This document shows, one piece after another, positions 7,106 to 12,738 of a stretch of 13,561 bases of DNA. The position numbers and the translations under genes were made by a program. The notes under the pieces were generated by a model, which was given only the letters and a program-made list of their open reading frames with translations, was not told the DNA's origin and searched no databases. Numbering within the stretch: position 1 is the stretch's first letter; each line of letters opens with the position of its first letter. The DNA comes from Muribaculaceae bacterium (GTDB lineage: Bacteria > Bacteroidota > Bacteroidia > Bacteroidales > Muribaculaceae): the NCBI GenBank assembly GCA_009775195.1, contig VSPF01000077.1, forward strand, positions 1 through 13,561, in the 5' to 3' direction.

Positions 7106-8491
7106 TTACTGGTTGGCACTTAGGCGGCTGAACGTTAGCTGTATCTTGGCTTTGTCGAGATGCAACTGGCCCACGGCCGGAGAGGTAAGGTAGGGCTGTA
7201 CTTCCGATTCGATATACTGTGTCTGGCCATAATAGCTGTTGTTGACGAGCTGCTCGAAGTTTACCTGCACCGGTATGAGGTCGAAGGTGTAGTCTTCTTC
7301 TTTGATTTCGTCGCGGGTAAGCATTTCCATCATATATGCGCGTAGCGATGAGAAAACATATCGGCCCGTCGCACTGCTATATTGGGCATAGAATGATGTG
7401 ATGTTATTAGGCAGCTTGTTTTGCGCGAAAAATTCGTCGCGGTCTTTCTTGAGTACCATCAGCACGTAGGGGGGAGGTGTCACGCCGGATACGAGGCTGT
7501 CGACGGGTATGCTCATCGTCAGACCGTTGACCACGGCCTGGCTGCCGCTTTGCTTTTTATAGCTGGCGATAATATCTTTAATCGGGAATACGAACTCGGT
7601 CTCTGTGCCGGCCGGTGCAACGAGTATGTCTTCGCCGGCGGCGAGTTTCGCCTCAAGGCCGGCATCCATGCGGTAAGTAAGGTCGTTGTTGCTGATAACC
7701 TCGGGGGTTACGAGCATATACTGGTGTTGGGCCGTGGTGGTGTCGTTTTTCTCGTCGCCCTCGCCTTCGGTTATCTTGGTGAAGTAGAAGCCCAGGCCGG
7801 TAGATTTGACAACGGTCAGTCGGCCACTGCCAAACGAGTTTTTGAGATATACGCCCGGGAAGACGTTTTTCGAAAATACCTGGCCGTTGGCAAAGTTTTC
7901 AGGATTTTCTATGAAGTCGTTAAATATCCTCTTGCCTAATTCTACGGGCAGCTTGATGTCGACTGTGCGGTAGCCCTGCTTGGCGGTTGTTGGGTCGTCG
8001 ATGGTCGAGGCATTGTAGATTGCGCTGCCCAGCGGGGTCGGGTTGTAATATCCTGCCGGGTCGAAGTCGCTCGATATGTCTTTGGGTAGCAACTGGGTCA
8101 GGGGGTAGGCCGTGATGCCTAAGGGGGCTACCGAGTCGCCTATAAAATCGGTGGGGAGATAGCTAAGGGTCAGCGCCATGGAGTCGAGGTTGTTGGCACT
8201 GAAATTGGCGGTGTCGAGCAGGGTAGAGGGCAGGAACTGCGTTACCACCTCGCTCGACAGTGTGCCGTAGCCGGGTATGGTGATGCTGCCTATTAGCTGC
8301 TCGGTAGTCCTGGGGCTGATGGCAGACACTCGGTGTGTCGTGCCGCTGACCGTAAACGACGAGTCGATGATGATTTCGACCGAATCGCCTGTCAGTGAGC
8401 CGCCGATGGGTGAGGTTTCGTCGTCACAGGCTATCACGGCAATTGTCATGGCTGCAACGACGGGGAGGATATGTAGACTGCGGAATTTCAT
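7106..8491 (-). CDS. DUF4270-type exported lipoprotein
   Basis: A 461-residue envelope lipoprotein of unknown function. The signal peptide ends in a lipobox-like VIAC with the acylated cysteine at residue 22. It is followed by DDE, acidic residues of the kind Bacteroidetes use to export lipoproteins to the outer surface. No transmembrane segment follows. The body is Thr/Ser/Asp-rich and beta-like, with LTLSYLPTDFIGDSVAPLGI and a C-terminal VNFEQLVNNSYYGQTQ. Together with its place between a short GT5 protein and a barrel protein, this matches what I recall of DUF4270 loci in Bacteroidales. It starts 24 bases after the upstream gene's stop and ends 12 bases before the porin-like gene, so it is operonic. 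It could act with the adjacent barrel; that is inference. Confidence 0.82.
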   Translation of the reverse strand: MKFRSLHILPVVAAMTIAVIACDDETSPIGGSLTGDSVEIIIDSSFTVSGTTHRVSAISPRTTEQLIGSITIPGYGTLSSEVVTQFLPSTLLDTANFSANNLDSMALTLSYLPTDFIGDSVAPLGITAYPLTQLLPKDISSDFDPAGYYNPTPLGSAIYNASTIDDPTTAKQGYRTVDIKLPVELGKRIFNDFIENPENFANGQVFSKNVFPGVYLKNSFGSGRLTVVKSTGLGFYFTKITEGEGDEKNDTTTAQHQYMLVTPEVISNNDLTYRMDAGLEAKLAAGEDILVAPAGTETEFVFPIKDIIASYKKQSGSQAVVNGLTMSIPVDSLVSGVTPPPYVLMVLKKDRDEFFAQNKLPNNITSFYAQYSSATGRYVFSSLRAYMMEMLTRDEIKEEDYTFDLIPVQVNFEQLVNNSYYGQTQYIESEVQPYLTSPAVGQLHLDKAKIQLTFSRLSANQ

Positions 8492-8515
8492 GTGATGATA
8501 TTGCAGTAAGCTGTG

Positions 8516-9331
8516 TCAGAGTGTTTTGTAAAATTCGTAGTATGCGGCGGGGCCTTCTTTTGCCTGCTCGTAGGGCAGGAAGGGCTTGCCGCTTGCCTTG
8601 GCATATTCGACGAGTTCTGCCGGGGTGTCGGCGGTGCTGTCGACAACAGCGTCGGCAAAGTCTATGGCAATCTTGTTGAGCTTGATATAGTCGATATGGC
8701 CTTCGGCGTCGGCAAACTCTTTGAGCTGCTTGGCCGTGAAGCCCTGCTGCGTGAGCTTTTCGACGAGGCGACTGTCGAGTTCGCCCTCAAACGGCTGGTT
8801 GTAGAGCGAATATACCACCTTGCTTGTCCTGAAGGTAGGGTCGTCGCCATAGAAATCTTTCAGATAGAAAGGCACCATGGCCGTAATCCAGCCCGTGCAG
8901 TGTACTATTTCGGGGTCCCAGCGAAGTTTCTTCACGGTCTCTACGACGCCACGGACAAAGAAGATGCTGCGCTCGTCGTTGTTGGCGGCGTCGCTGTCAA
9001 CCTCGAGAGGCTGCCCCGAAACGTGGTGGAAGAAGTAATCGTCGTTATCTATAAAATATACCTGTAGCCGGGTGGGCTGCAGCGTGGCAACCTTGATTAT
9101 GAGTGGATGGTCGGTATCGTCGATTGATATGTTGAGACCCGACAGGCGGATAACCTCGTGGAGTTGGTTGCGACGCTCGTTTATCGCTCCGAATTTTGGC
9201 ATGAAGGTGCGCACTTCGGCGCCTTTTTCCTGTAGGCCCTGTGTCAGTTCGCGGCCGAAAACACCCATGGGTGTCGAGGGTAGGTAGGGGTCAATCTCTT
9301 GCGAGATGTAAAGCACTTTTTTAACGTCCAT
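8516..9331 (-). CDS. short GT5 glycogen/starch synthase-like protein (N-terminal domain only)
   Basis: Resembles the N-terminal Rossmann domain of GT5 ADP-glucose synthases (GlgA), but has only 271 residues against roughly 470-550 for the complete enzyme. No second GT-B domain follows. The start is set at MDVKKVLYISQEIDPYLPST (ATG 9331-9329). A longer frame from 9370 would begin within about ten bases of the -7 box at 9380-9387. Where GlgA has the ADP-glucose-binding lysine in KxGG after the first strand, this protein reads PSTP (residues 18-21). WDPEIVHCTGW replaces the usual HDW region. Catalysis by the normal mechanism is therefore doubtful. As I recall, short proteins of this kind are standard in Bacteroidales beside DUF4270 genes, so this is unlikely to be a fresh truncation. 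It leads the operon ending in priA. Confidence 0.85.
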   Translation of the reverse strand: MDVKKVLYISQEIDPYLPSTPMGVFGRELTQGLQEKGAEVRTFMPKFGAINERRNQLHEVIRLSGLNISIDDTDHPLIIKVATLQPTRLQVYFIDNDDYFFHHVSGQPLEVDSDAANNDERSIFFVRGVVETVKKLRWDPEIVHCTGWITAMVPFYLKDFYGDDPTFRTSKVVYSLYNQPFEGELDSRLVEKLTQQGFTAKQLKEFADAEGHIDYIKLNKIAIDFADAVVDSTADTPAELVEYAKASGKPFLPYEQAKEGPAAYYEFYKTL

Positions 9332-9379
9332 TCTCGGGTCGGTTGAGGGGAGAGCTTGTTTGTGATACAATTAACACCG

Positions 9380-9387
9380 CAAAATTA
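9380..9387 (-). promoter_or_regulatory. -7 element of the GT5-DUF4270-porin-priA operon
   Basis: TAATTTTG on the minus strand fits TAnnTTTG and would start transcription near 9373, some 40 bases before the ATG at 9331. Upstream only TTG at 9413-9411 is seen, with a 23-base spacer, so the distal element is weak. Confidence 0.55.
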
Positions 9388-9464
9388 CGAAAAATTTCCG
9401 ACATATCCACCAACCCACTTCCCCTGCTTGCATTTTTTAGCTTTTTTTACGGTAATTGCGACAA

Positions 9465-9496
9465 TTTTATAACATCGCACCCATCCCCTACCTTTG
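9465..9496 (+). promoter_or_regulatory. possible distal promoter ahead of repeat array 1
   Basis: TACCTTTG at 9489-9496 fits the -7 consensus; 20 bases upstream is TTTT (9465-9468) instead of TTTG. If used, the transcript would carry repeat array 1 in a leader of about 220 bases before the ATPase start. Confidence 0.4.
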
Positions 9497-9537
9497 TAAA
9501 AGAAATCTATCCCACTTCCGAGCTTCGGCTTACTCGA

Positions 9538-9591
9538 CTGTCCACACTGTCCACGCTGTCCACGCTGTCCACGGGCGGTGCTTCGTGGACA
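9538..9591. repeat. iteron-like array 1: four direct copies of CTGTCCACG plus one inverted
   Basis: Head-to-tail 9-base units lie at 9538-9546 (CTGTCCACA), 9547-9555, 9556-9564 and 9565-9573 (CTGTCCACG). An inverted CGTGGACA follows at 9584-9591. The last direct copy and the inverted one can form an 8-bp hairpin with a ten-base loop. The same unit recurs just beyond the end of the ATPase gene and nowhere else in the window, tying both arrays to that gene. Confidence 0.93.
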
Positions 9592-9613
9592 CGCAGACCT
9601 CGAAATCAAAAAA

Positions 9614-9626
9614 TCAACATTGTTGA
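9614..9626. promoter_or_regulatory. palindrome TCAACA-T-TGTTGA, candidate operator
   Basis: A perfect 6-bp inverted repeat with a single central base, ending 33 bases before the -7 box at 9659. Its size and position fit a dimeric helix-turn-helix regulator site. No binding protein is known; the ATPase's own C-terminal helix-turn-helix is one candidate. Confidence 0.4.
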
Positions 9627-9658
9627 AAAACGGCGGATAAATGCTTTTCGACGCATCG

Positions 9659-9666
9659 TAACTTTG
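9659..9666 (+). promoter_or_regulatory. -7 element of the ATPase gene
   Basis: TAACTTTG is an exact consensus -7 box 61 bases before the ATG at 9727. No TTTG stands at the usual distance (the nearest TTG, 9623-9625, is too far), so activity may need an activator. Confidence 0.6.
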
Positions 9667-9726
9667 CAACGTGACACATAAAGAGTCACAAAATCAACTT
9701 AATAAAACTCCAAACACTTCAACACC

Positions 9727-10695
9727 ATGAACGAAATGAACGATGCCAACAACGAGGACAACATGACGGGTGCGAAAATCGCAAAATTGTCGAGAGCCTT
9801 CGACATCCGCCCGGCCAAACAATGGATGGCAGAAGCTGCCAACCGTCCCAACCCCAAGAGTTTGTGGCTCAGCCTGTGGTATGAAAACGAGGTTGCCTGT
9901 CTCTTCGCCGATACCAATATGGGCAAGAGTATCTACGCCGTCCAAATCGCCGAGCATGTGTCGCAGGAGCAGAAAGTGCTCTATTTCGACTTCGAGATGA
10001 CCGACAAGCAGTTCCAGTTGCGCTATACCGATGCCGAGACGGGGGATATGCATGACTTCAACGACAACCTTCTTCGAGTCGAGCTCTCGCCGGTCTACGT
10101 CGACCTCTCAAACATTCACTCTATTATATCACATATATCTGATGCTGTCGACATCTCCGGGGCGAGGGTGATAATCATCGACAATATCACGTGGATATGC
10201 AACCGCGCCGAGAGTGGCGATGCTGCCGGCGAGCTGATGCAGATGCTGATAGACCTCAAACGCCGCAAGGGCTTGTCTATATTGGTCTTGGCGCACACTC
10301 CGAAGCGCAACACGGCCTCAAAGCTCACTCAGAACTCGCTGGCCGGTTCGAAGCGCATAGCCAACTTCATGGACTCGATGTTTGCCATCGGTGCCACGCA
10401 GACCGACCGTCCCGCCGGTCGATATATCAAGCAAATCAAGGTGCGCAGCAGCGAGATGGAGTATGGCGAAGACCATGTAATCACGGCGTGGCTGGTAAAA
10501 GAAGGTGACTATGTGTCGCTTATGCACATAGGCTATGGCCGCGAGTGTGACTTGCTTGCGCCTGTCGATAGTAATGAGGCAAACCTAAAGGAACGTGTGT
10601 CGGCTTTGTCTGAAGAAGGTTTGTCTGTCCGTAAAATCGCCGAGCAGTTGGGCGTGTCGAAATCCTTGGTATTCAAAGTGATGAAGGCCGGTTGA
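9727..10695 (+). CDS. RecA/RepA-like AAA-type ATPase with C-terminal helix-turn-helix
   Basis: A 322-residue P-loop ATPase of the RecA-fold group that includes plasmid RepA/DnaB-like helicases (AAA_25 type). Walker A is ADTNMGKS (61-68), with Ala in place of the first Gly, a variant also met in RepA-like proteins. FDFEM (88-92) follows the next strand. Walker B is VIIIDN (148-153), and the sensor-like LAHTPK is at 188-193. The C-terminal 25 residues, SVRKIAEQLGVSKSLVFKVM, form a helix-turn-helix like those of recombinases. The ATG at 9727 is followed by another in frame at 9736. No relaxase, integrase or partition gene is adjacent. Flanking 9-bp arrays suggest that it binds its own locus, as a replication initiator or autoregulator; that is inference. 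Its true role is unknown. Confidence 0.85.
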   Translation: MNEMNDANNEDNMTGAKIAKLSRAFDIRPAKQWMAEAANRPNPKSLWLSLWYENEVACLFADTNMGKSIYAVQIAEHVSQEQKVLYFDFEMTDKQFQLRYTDAETGDMHDFNDNLLRVELSPVYVDLSNIHSIISHISDAVDISGARVIIIDNITWICNRAESGDAAGELMQMLIDLKRRKGLSILVLAHTPKRNTASKLTQNSLAGSKRIANFMDSMFAIGATQTDRPAGRYIKQIKVRSSEMEYGEDHVITAWLVKEGDYVSLMHIGYGRECDLLAPVDSNEANLKERVSALSEEGLSVRKIAEQLGVSKSLVFKVMKAG

Positions 10696-10711
10696 CATTC
10701 AAAGAAATAAG

Positions 10712-10775
10712 CTGTCCACGCTGTCCACGCTGTCCACACCCTCGTTTGCCGTGGACAGTGGACAGCCGTGGACAG
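10712..10775. repeat. iteron-like array 2: three direct and three inverted copies
   Basis: CTGTCCACG at 10712-10720 and 10721-10729 and CTGTCCACA at 10730-10738 are followed, after an 11-base gap, by inverted units CGTGGACAG (10750-10758), a shortened TGGACAG (10759-10765) and CGTGGACAG (10767-10775). The two halves can fold into an imperfect stem of about 25 bp. No T-run follows, so it is not an ordinary terminator. It begins 16 bases after the ATPase stop codon. Confidence 0.93.
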
Positions 10776-10824
10776 CTCTCGCTTCGATACAAAGCGGCGA
10801 TGTTTATCGCATTTGCCCGATAGC

Positions 10825-11679
10825 TTACATGTGTTTTTTGATATCGGCTATCAGTGTGTCGAAATACTCCTCAATCTCTTTGTCGCCTTTGCGTGAGGGA
10901 TGTATGGTTCGTGCTGCATATTTTACGCCGGGCAGGTTGACGCGGTGTATGAACATGTCGGGGCGAACCGCTTCGAAGGCATCTTTGTCTACATCGAAAG
11001 TCTGCATGATAGCATTGTCGGCCTGGCTGCCTGTCAGGAATATTACTATGTCAGGACGAAGAATTTCAACCTCGTCGGGTACGACGTTAAATCTTCTCTT
11101 GACAATCTCTCTGATTTCAGCCGTCGGTTCTCCGCAGCAATTACCGCTGCCGGCACATCCTTTACCAATCTTATGGATGTTGTTCCATACGACCTCCACT
11201 TTTTTGCCGGGCATTGATTGTTTCAGTTTTTCGACAAGTTGGTTAAACCGTCTGGTAAACTGTGTTGGTTTGACTTCTGCGTCGGTTACGCCGGCAGCGG
11301 TTGCTGCGCAGTAGCTTTCGTAGGTGTCGCAAATACCGTATATCTCGTCCTCGCTATCATGTTTACCCATGATTTCACCGAGAATGTCGTCGCTTGTCTC
11401 CAGGCCGAAATTGTATGTGCCGTTTGGTAGGTTCGAGCGTCTTGCGTCATTCCAGTTGTTGGTCTCTCTTCCGAATATCATAACTTTGACATCGGCTTTT
11501 TTGTATGCTTCGTCGTCAAGAAGCCATAACAAGAGTGGAAGTGAAGGCTTTATATTGCCCTCGCGCTCGAACAGGGGCTCGAGGTCGGTGTACAGACCTA
11601 CGAGTTTCGAACCATAGAGGTTGACCAGGCGGTCGTTGAGGTCGATTTCTTCTTTGGGTTGAAATACTATCTGTTTCAT
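10825..11679 (-). CDS. divergent uracil-DNA-glycosylase-fold protein
   Basis: A 284-residue cytoplasmic protein without signal peptide or membrane segments. Its motif order resembles the UDG superfamily. VMIFGRETNNW (67-76) sits where UDGs have their first strand and water-activating loop. VVWNNIHKIG is at 163-172, RPDIVIFLTG (208-217) resembles the core strand preceding the second loop, and ARTIHPSR (256-263) resembles the HPS-type DNA-intercalation loop. A cysteine cluster, GCAGSGNCCG (174-183), plus Cys 117 and 124 could bind metal, but the spacing does not match the family-4 iron-sulfur pattern. No typical catalytic Asp or Asn is certain, so the substrate may not be uracil. It converges on the ATPase gene, with array 2 between them. 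The fold call is moderate; biochemical activity is unknown. Confidence 0.6.
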   Translation of the reverse strand: MKQIVFQPKEEIDLNDRLVNLYGSKLVGLYTDLEPLFEREGNIKPSLPLLLWLLDDEAYKKADVKVMIFGRETNNWNDARRSNLPNGTYNFGLETSDDILGEIMGKHDSEDEIYGICDTYESYCAATAAGVTDAEVKPTQFTRRFNQLVEKLKQSMPGKKVEVVWNNIHKIGKGCAGSGNCCGEPTAEIREIVKRRFNVVPDEVEILRPDIVIFLTGSQADNAIMQTFDVDKDAFEAVRPDMFIHRVNLPGVKYAARTIHPSRKGDKEIEEYFDTLIADIKKHM

Positions 11680-11710
11680 GGTTTAGTTTTGATTATATTT
11701 CTATGATAAG

Positions 11711-11737
11711 CCGGAGTTGGTTCAAATATATCCGGCC
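11711..11737 (-). other. leader hairpin of the UDG-fold gene
   Basis: GCCGGA (minus, about 11737-11732) can pair with TCCGGC (about 11716-11711), a 6-bp GC-rich stem around a 15-base loop. The loop contains the TGAACCAA box at 11717-11724. It lies between the -7 element and the start codon, at or just after the expected transcription start. Confidence 0.4.
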
Positions 11738-11796
11738 TTGCAAAGTTATCCAATAGGAAATATTTAAAAAATTATTTTTTGGTTCAAGTTGGTTCA
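11717..11796 (-). promoter_or_regulatory. three TGAACCAA boxes bracketing the UDG-fold gene promoter
   Basis: The 8-base box TGAACCAA (minus strand) occurs at 11724-11717, 11786-11779 and 11796-11789. The two distal boxes are 10 bases apart, one helical turn; the proximal one is 62 bases from the nearer. The -7 element at 11741-11748 lies between them. The arrangement resembles operators on both sides of a promoter, as in loop repression. Confidence 0.5.
11741..11748 (-). promoter_or_regulatory. -7 element of the UDG-fold gene
   Basis: TAACTTTG on the minus strand is an exact consensus -7 box, 61 bases before the ATG at 11679. The -33 position is A/T-only with no TTTG, so the promoter may be weak or regulated. 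Confidence 0.6.
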
Positions 11797-11801
11797 CAAT
11801 T

Positions 11802-11912
11802 CTAAATTTGTTTTGTGTACATGTGCAACAATGCTTCCATCTCGCTACCATTGTGTATCATATTGACAAGGCAGCAAGCCACGTAATACTCGCTTAGAGT
11901 CGGCTCATTGAT
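11802..11912 (-). other. 36-codon open frame starting at a promoter, with ATC in the start position
   Basis: Minus-strand frame 11912-11802 reads I-N-E-P-T-L-S-E-Y-Y-V-A-C-C-L-V-N-M and on to a TAG at 11804-11802. The composition is protein-like. It starts four bases after a consensus -7 box (11917-11924), so any mRNA would be essentially leaderless. The first codon is ATC, one change from ATG; the earliest true ATG in frame is at codon 18 (11861) and would give 19 residues. The overlapping ATG at 11908 in another frame stops after four codons. It could be a small protein with an unusual start, a decayed gene or a noncoding RNA. Confidence 0.35.
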
Positions 11913-11916
11913 GTTG

Positions 11917-11924
11917 CAAAGTTA
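11917..11924 (-). promoter_or_regulatory. -7 element ahead of the small open frame
   Basis: TAACTTTG on the minus strand is an exact -7 match, without a TTTG at the usual -33 distance. It directs transcription leftward across the 36-codon frame toward the UDG-fold gene. Confidence 0.5.
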
Positions 11925-12021
11925 GGCGTGGGGTGTAGCGTTTTGCGATACAGGTTGTGGAAATTTTACTAATAATCGCCATTCTTGGTGTCCTATTAAC
12001 CTCTGGTTACATATTATGGTA

Positions 12022-12082
12022 AAAAGACCTCGAGGGATGCAAATGTACCGATTATGGCTGTTTGCATTCTCCGAGGCCTTTT
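12022..12082. terminator. long hairpin, probable bidirectional terminator
   Basis: Arms 12022-12043 and 12061-12082 pair at 20 of 22 positions on the plus strand (two G-T wobbles, two A-C mismatches) around a 17-base loop. The outermost pairs are A/T, so the 3' arm ends in TTTT on the plus strand. On the minus strand it ends in TTTTT (12025-12021 extends the run). The inner stem ATGCAAA/TTTGCAT is perfect. It can end leftward transcription from the exported-protein operon. Confidence 0.6.
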
Positions 12083-12094
12083 ATAGATAATAAC

Positions 12095-12124
12095 TTTAAG
12101 CACGCATTATAATGTGTGCTTAAA
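12095..12124 (-). terminator. hairpin just after the exported-protein operon
   Basis: TTTAAGCAC (12095-12103) pairs with GTGCTTAAA (12116-12124). The stem continues through one G-T wobble to CATT/AATG around a two-base loop. It begins 12 bases after the last stop codon of the minus-strand operon. No long T-run follows, so it may be an mRNA-end stabiliser working with the larger hairpin beyond it. Confidence 0.55.
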
Positions 12125-12136
12125 TTTCTAAGACGC

Positions 12137-12730
12137 TTAAAGACTCTTCTGCGGTTGAACGATTACAACAGTTATGGTGAATTGTGGGATAGCACCATAT
12201 TCATTATACATTTCAGGCATTCCAAGTTCAGAATTTGCGTCAAGTGCCTTCTTTATTTCAATTTCTATTATGTTGCCGTTTGATGATTTCCAAAGTATGC
12301 GGTCTTCTCTATCTAAGTGTGGAGTGCCATACTTTGCAACCAAATCAGATTTAAGCGAGGAAAGAACTTGATTGACCTTATAGCGATTATTAGCTAACCA
12401 CTGTTCTGCTTGCTTATAAGTTAAATGTGTTGTAAAAGCATTTTCATATTGAATTGCTTTATTGAACATAACCATTTTGAATTGGTTTTTGTCAAAGAAG
12501 AAACAACAACCATCAAAGTTTTCAGACGCAAATCTTACTGGACTGTTTAGCTCGATGTTCGTGGGAGATTTCAGGATGTCAGAACTACTAATACCACGAG
12601 AAATTAGCTTCTGTGTAACAGTATTCATAGAGGAATTGAAGTCAATTCCCCAGATTCCTGTTATTTGGCTCTGAGCGAAAGAAACTAAATAAGTGAATAT
12701 TAGAAGTATTGAAAGAAGAGATTTCTTCAT
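12137..12730 (-). CDS. exported protein of unknown function, 197 residues
   Basis: I do not recognise a named family. MKKSLLSILLIFTYLVSFAQ is a clear signal peptide with probable cleavage after AQ (residue 20), placing the mature protein in the periplasm or outside. The mature N-terminus, ITGIWGIDFNSSMNTVTQKL, resembles the G-x-x-F-x-x-S start seen in many small Bacteroidales exported proteins. A Cys-Cys pair (about 74-75) precedes FFFDKNQFKMVMF. There is no lipobox and no further membrane helix. It starts 8 bases after the upstream gene's stop, so it is the second gene of an operon. Codons are AT-rich compared with the priA operon, consistent with recent acquisition or a different selective regime. 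Confidence 0.75.
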   Translation of the reverse strand: MKKSLLSILLIFTYLVSFAQSQITGIWGIDFNSSMNTVTQKLISRGISSSDILKSPTNIELNSPVRFASENFDGCCFFFDKNQFKMVMFNKAIQYENAFTTHLTYKQAEQWLANNRYKVNQVLSSLKSDLVAKYGTPHLDREDRILWKSSNGNIIEIEIKKALDANSELGMPEMYNEYGAIPQFTITVVIVQPQKSL

Positions 12731-12738
12731 TTAGATGA

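Larger units (their letters stand above)
9388..9726. other. divergent intergenic region between the priA operon and the ATPase gene
   Basis: About 340 bases without a credible gene. Left to right it holds an AT-rich stretch, a possible plus-strand promoter (9465-9496), a repeat array (9538-9591), a palindrome (9614-9626) and a -7 box (9659-9666). Plus-strand frames through the array translate into Ser-Thr-Leu repeats and are products of the tandem repeat. Confidence 0.6.
11925..12136. other. noncoding gap right of the small open frame
   Basis: Nothing coding is visible in 11925-12021. The rest is occupied by two hairpins, at 12022-12082 and 12095-12124. Confidence 0.5.

Noticed and set aside
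9538..9591. CRISPR array
   Set aside because: Units are 9 bases head to tail without spacers, appear in both orientations, and no cas gene is present.
9343..9681. Plus-strand frame with Ser-Thr-Leu repeats
   Set aside because: The repetitive peptide is the 9-base DNA repeat read in one frame; the frame also overlaps the divergent promoter.
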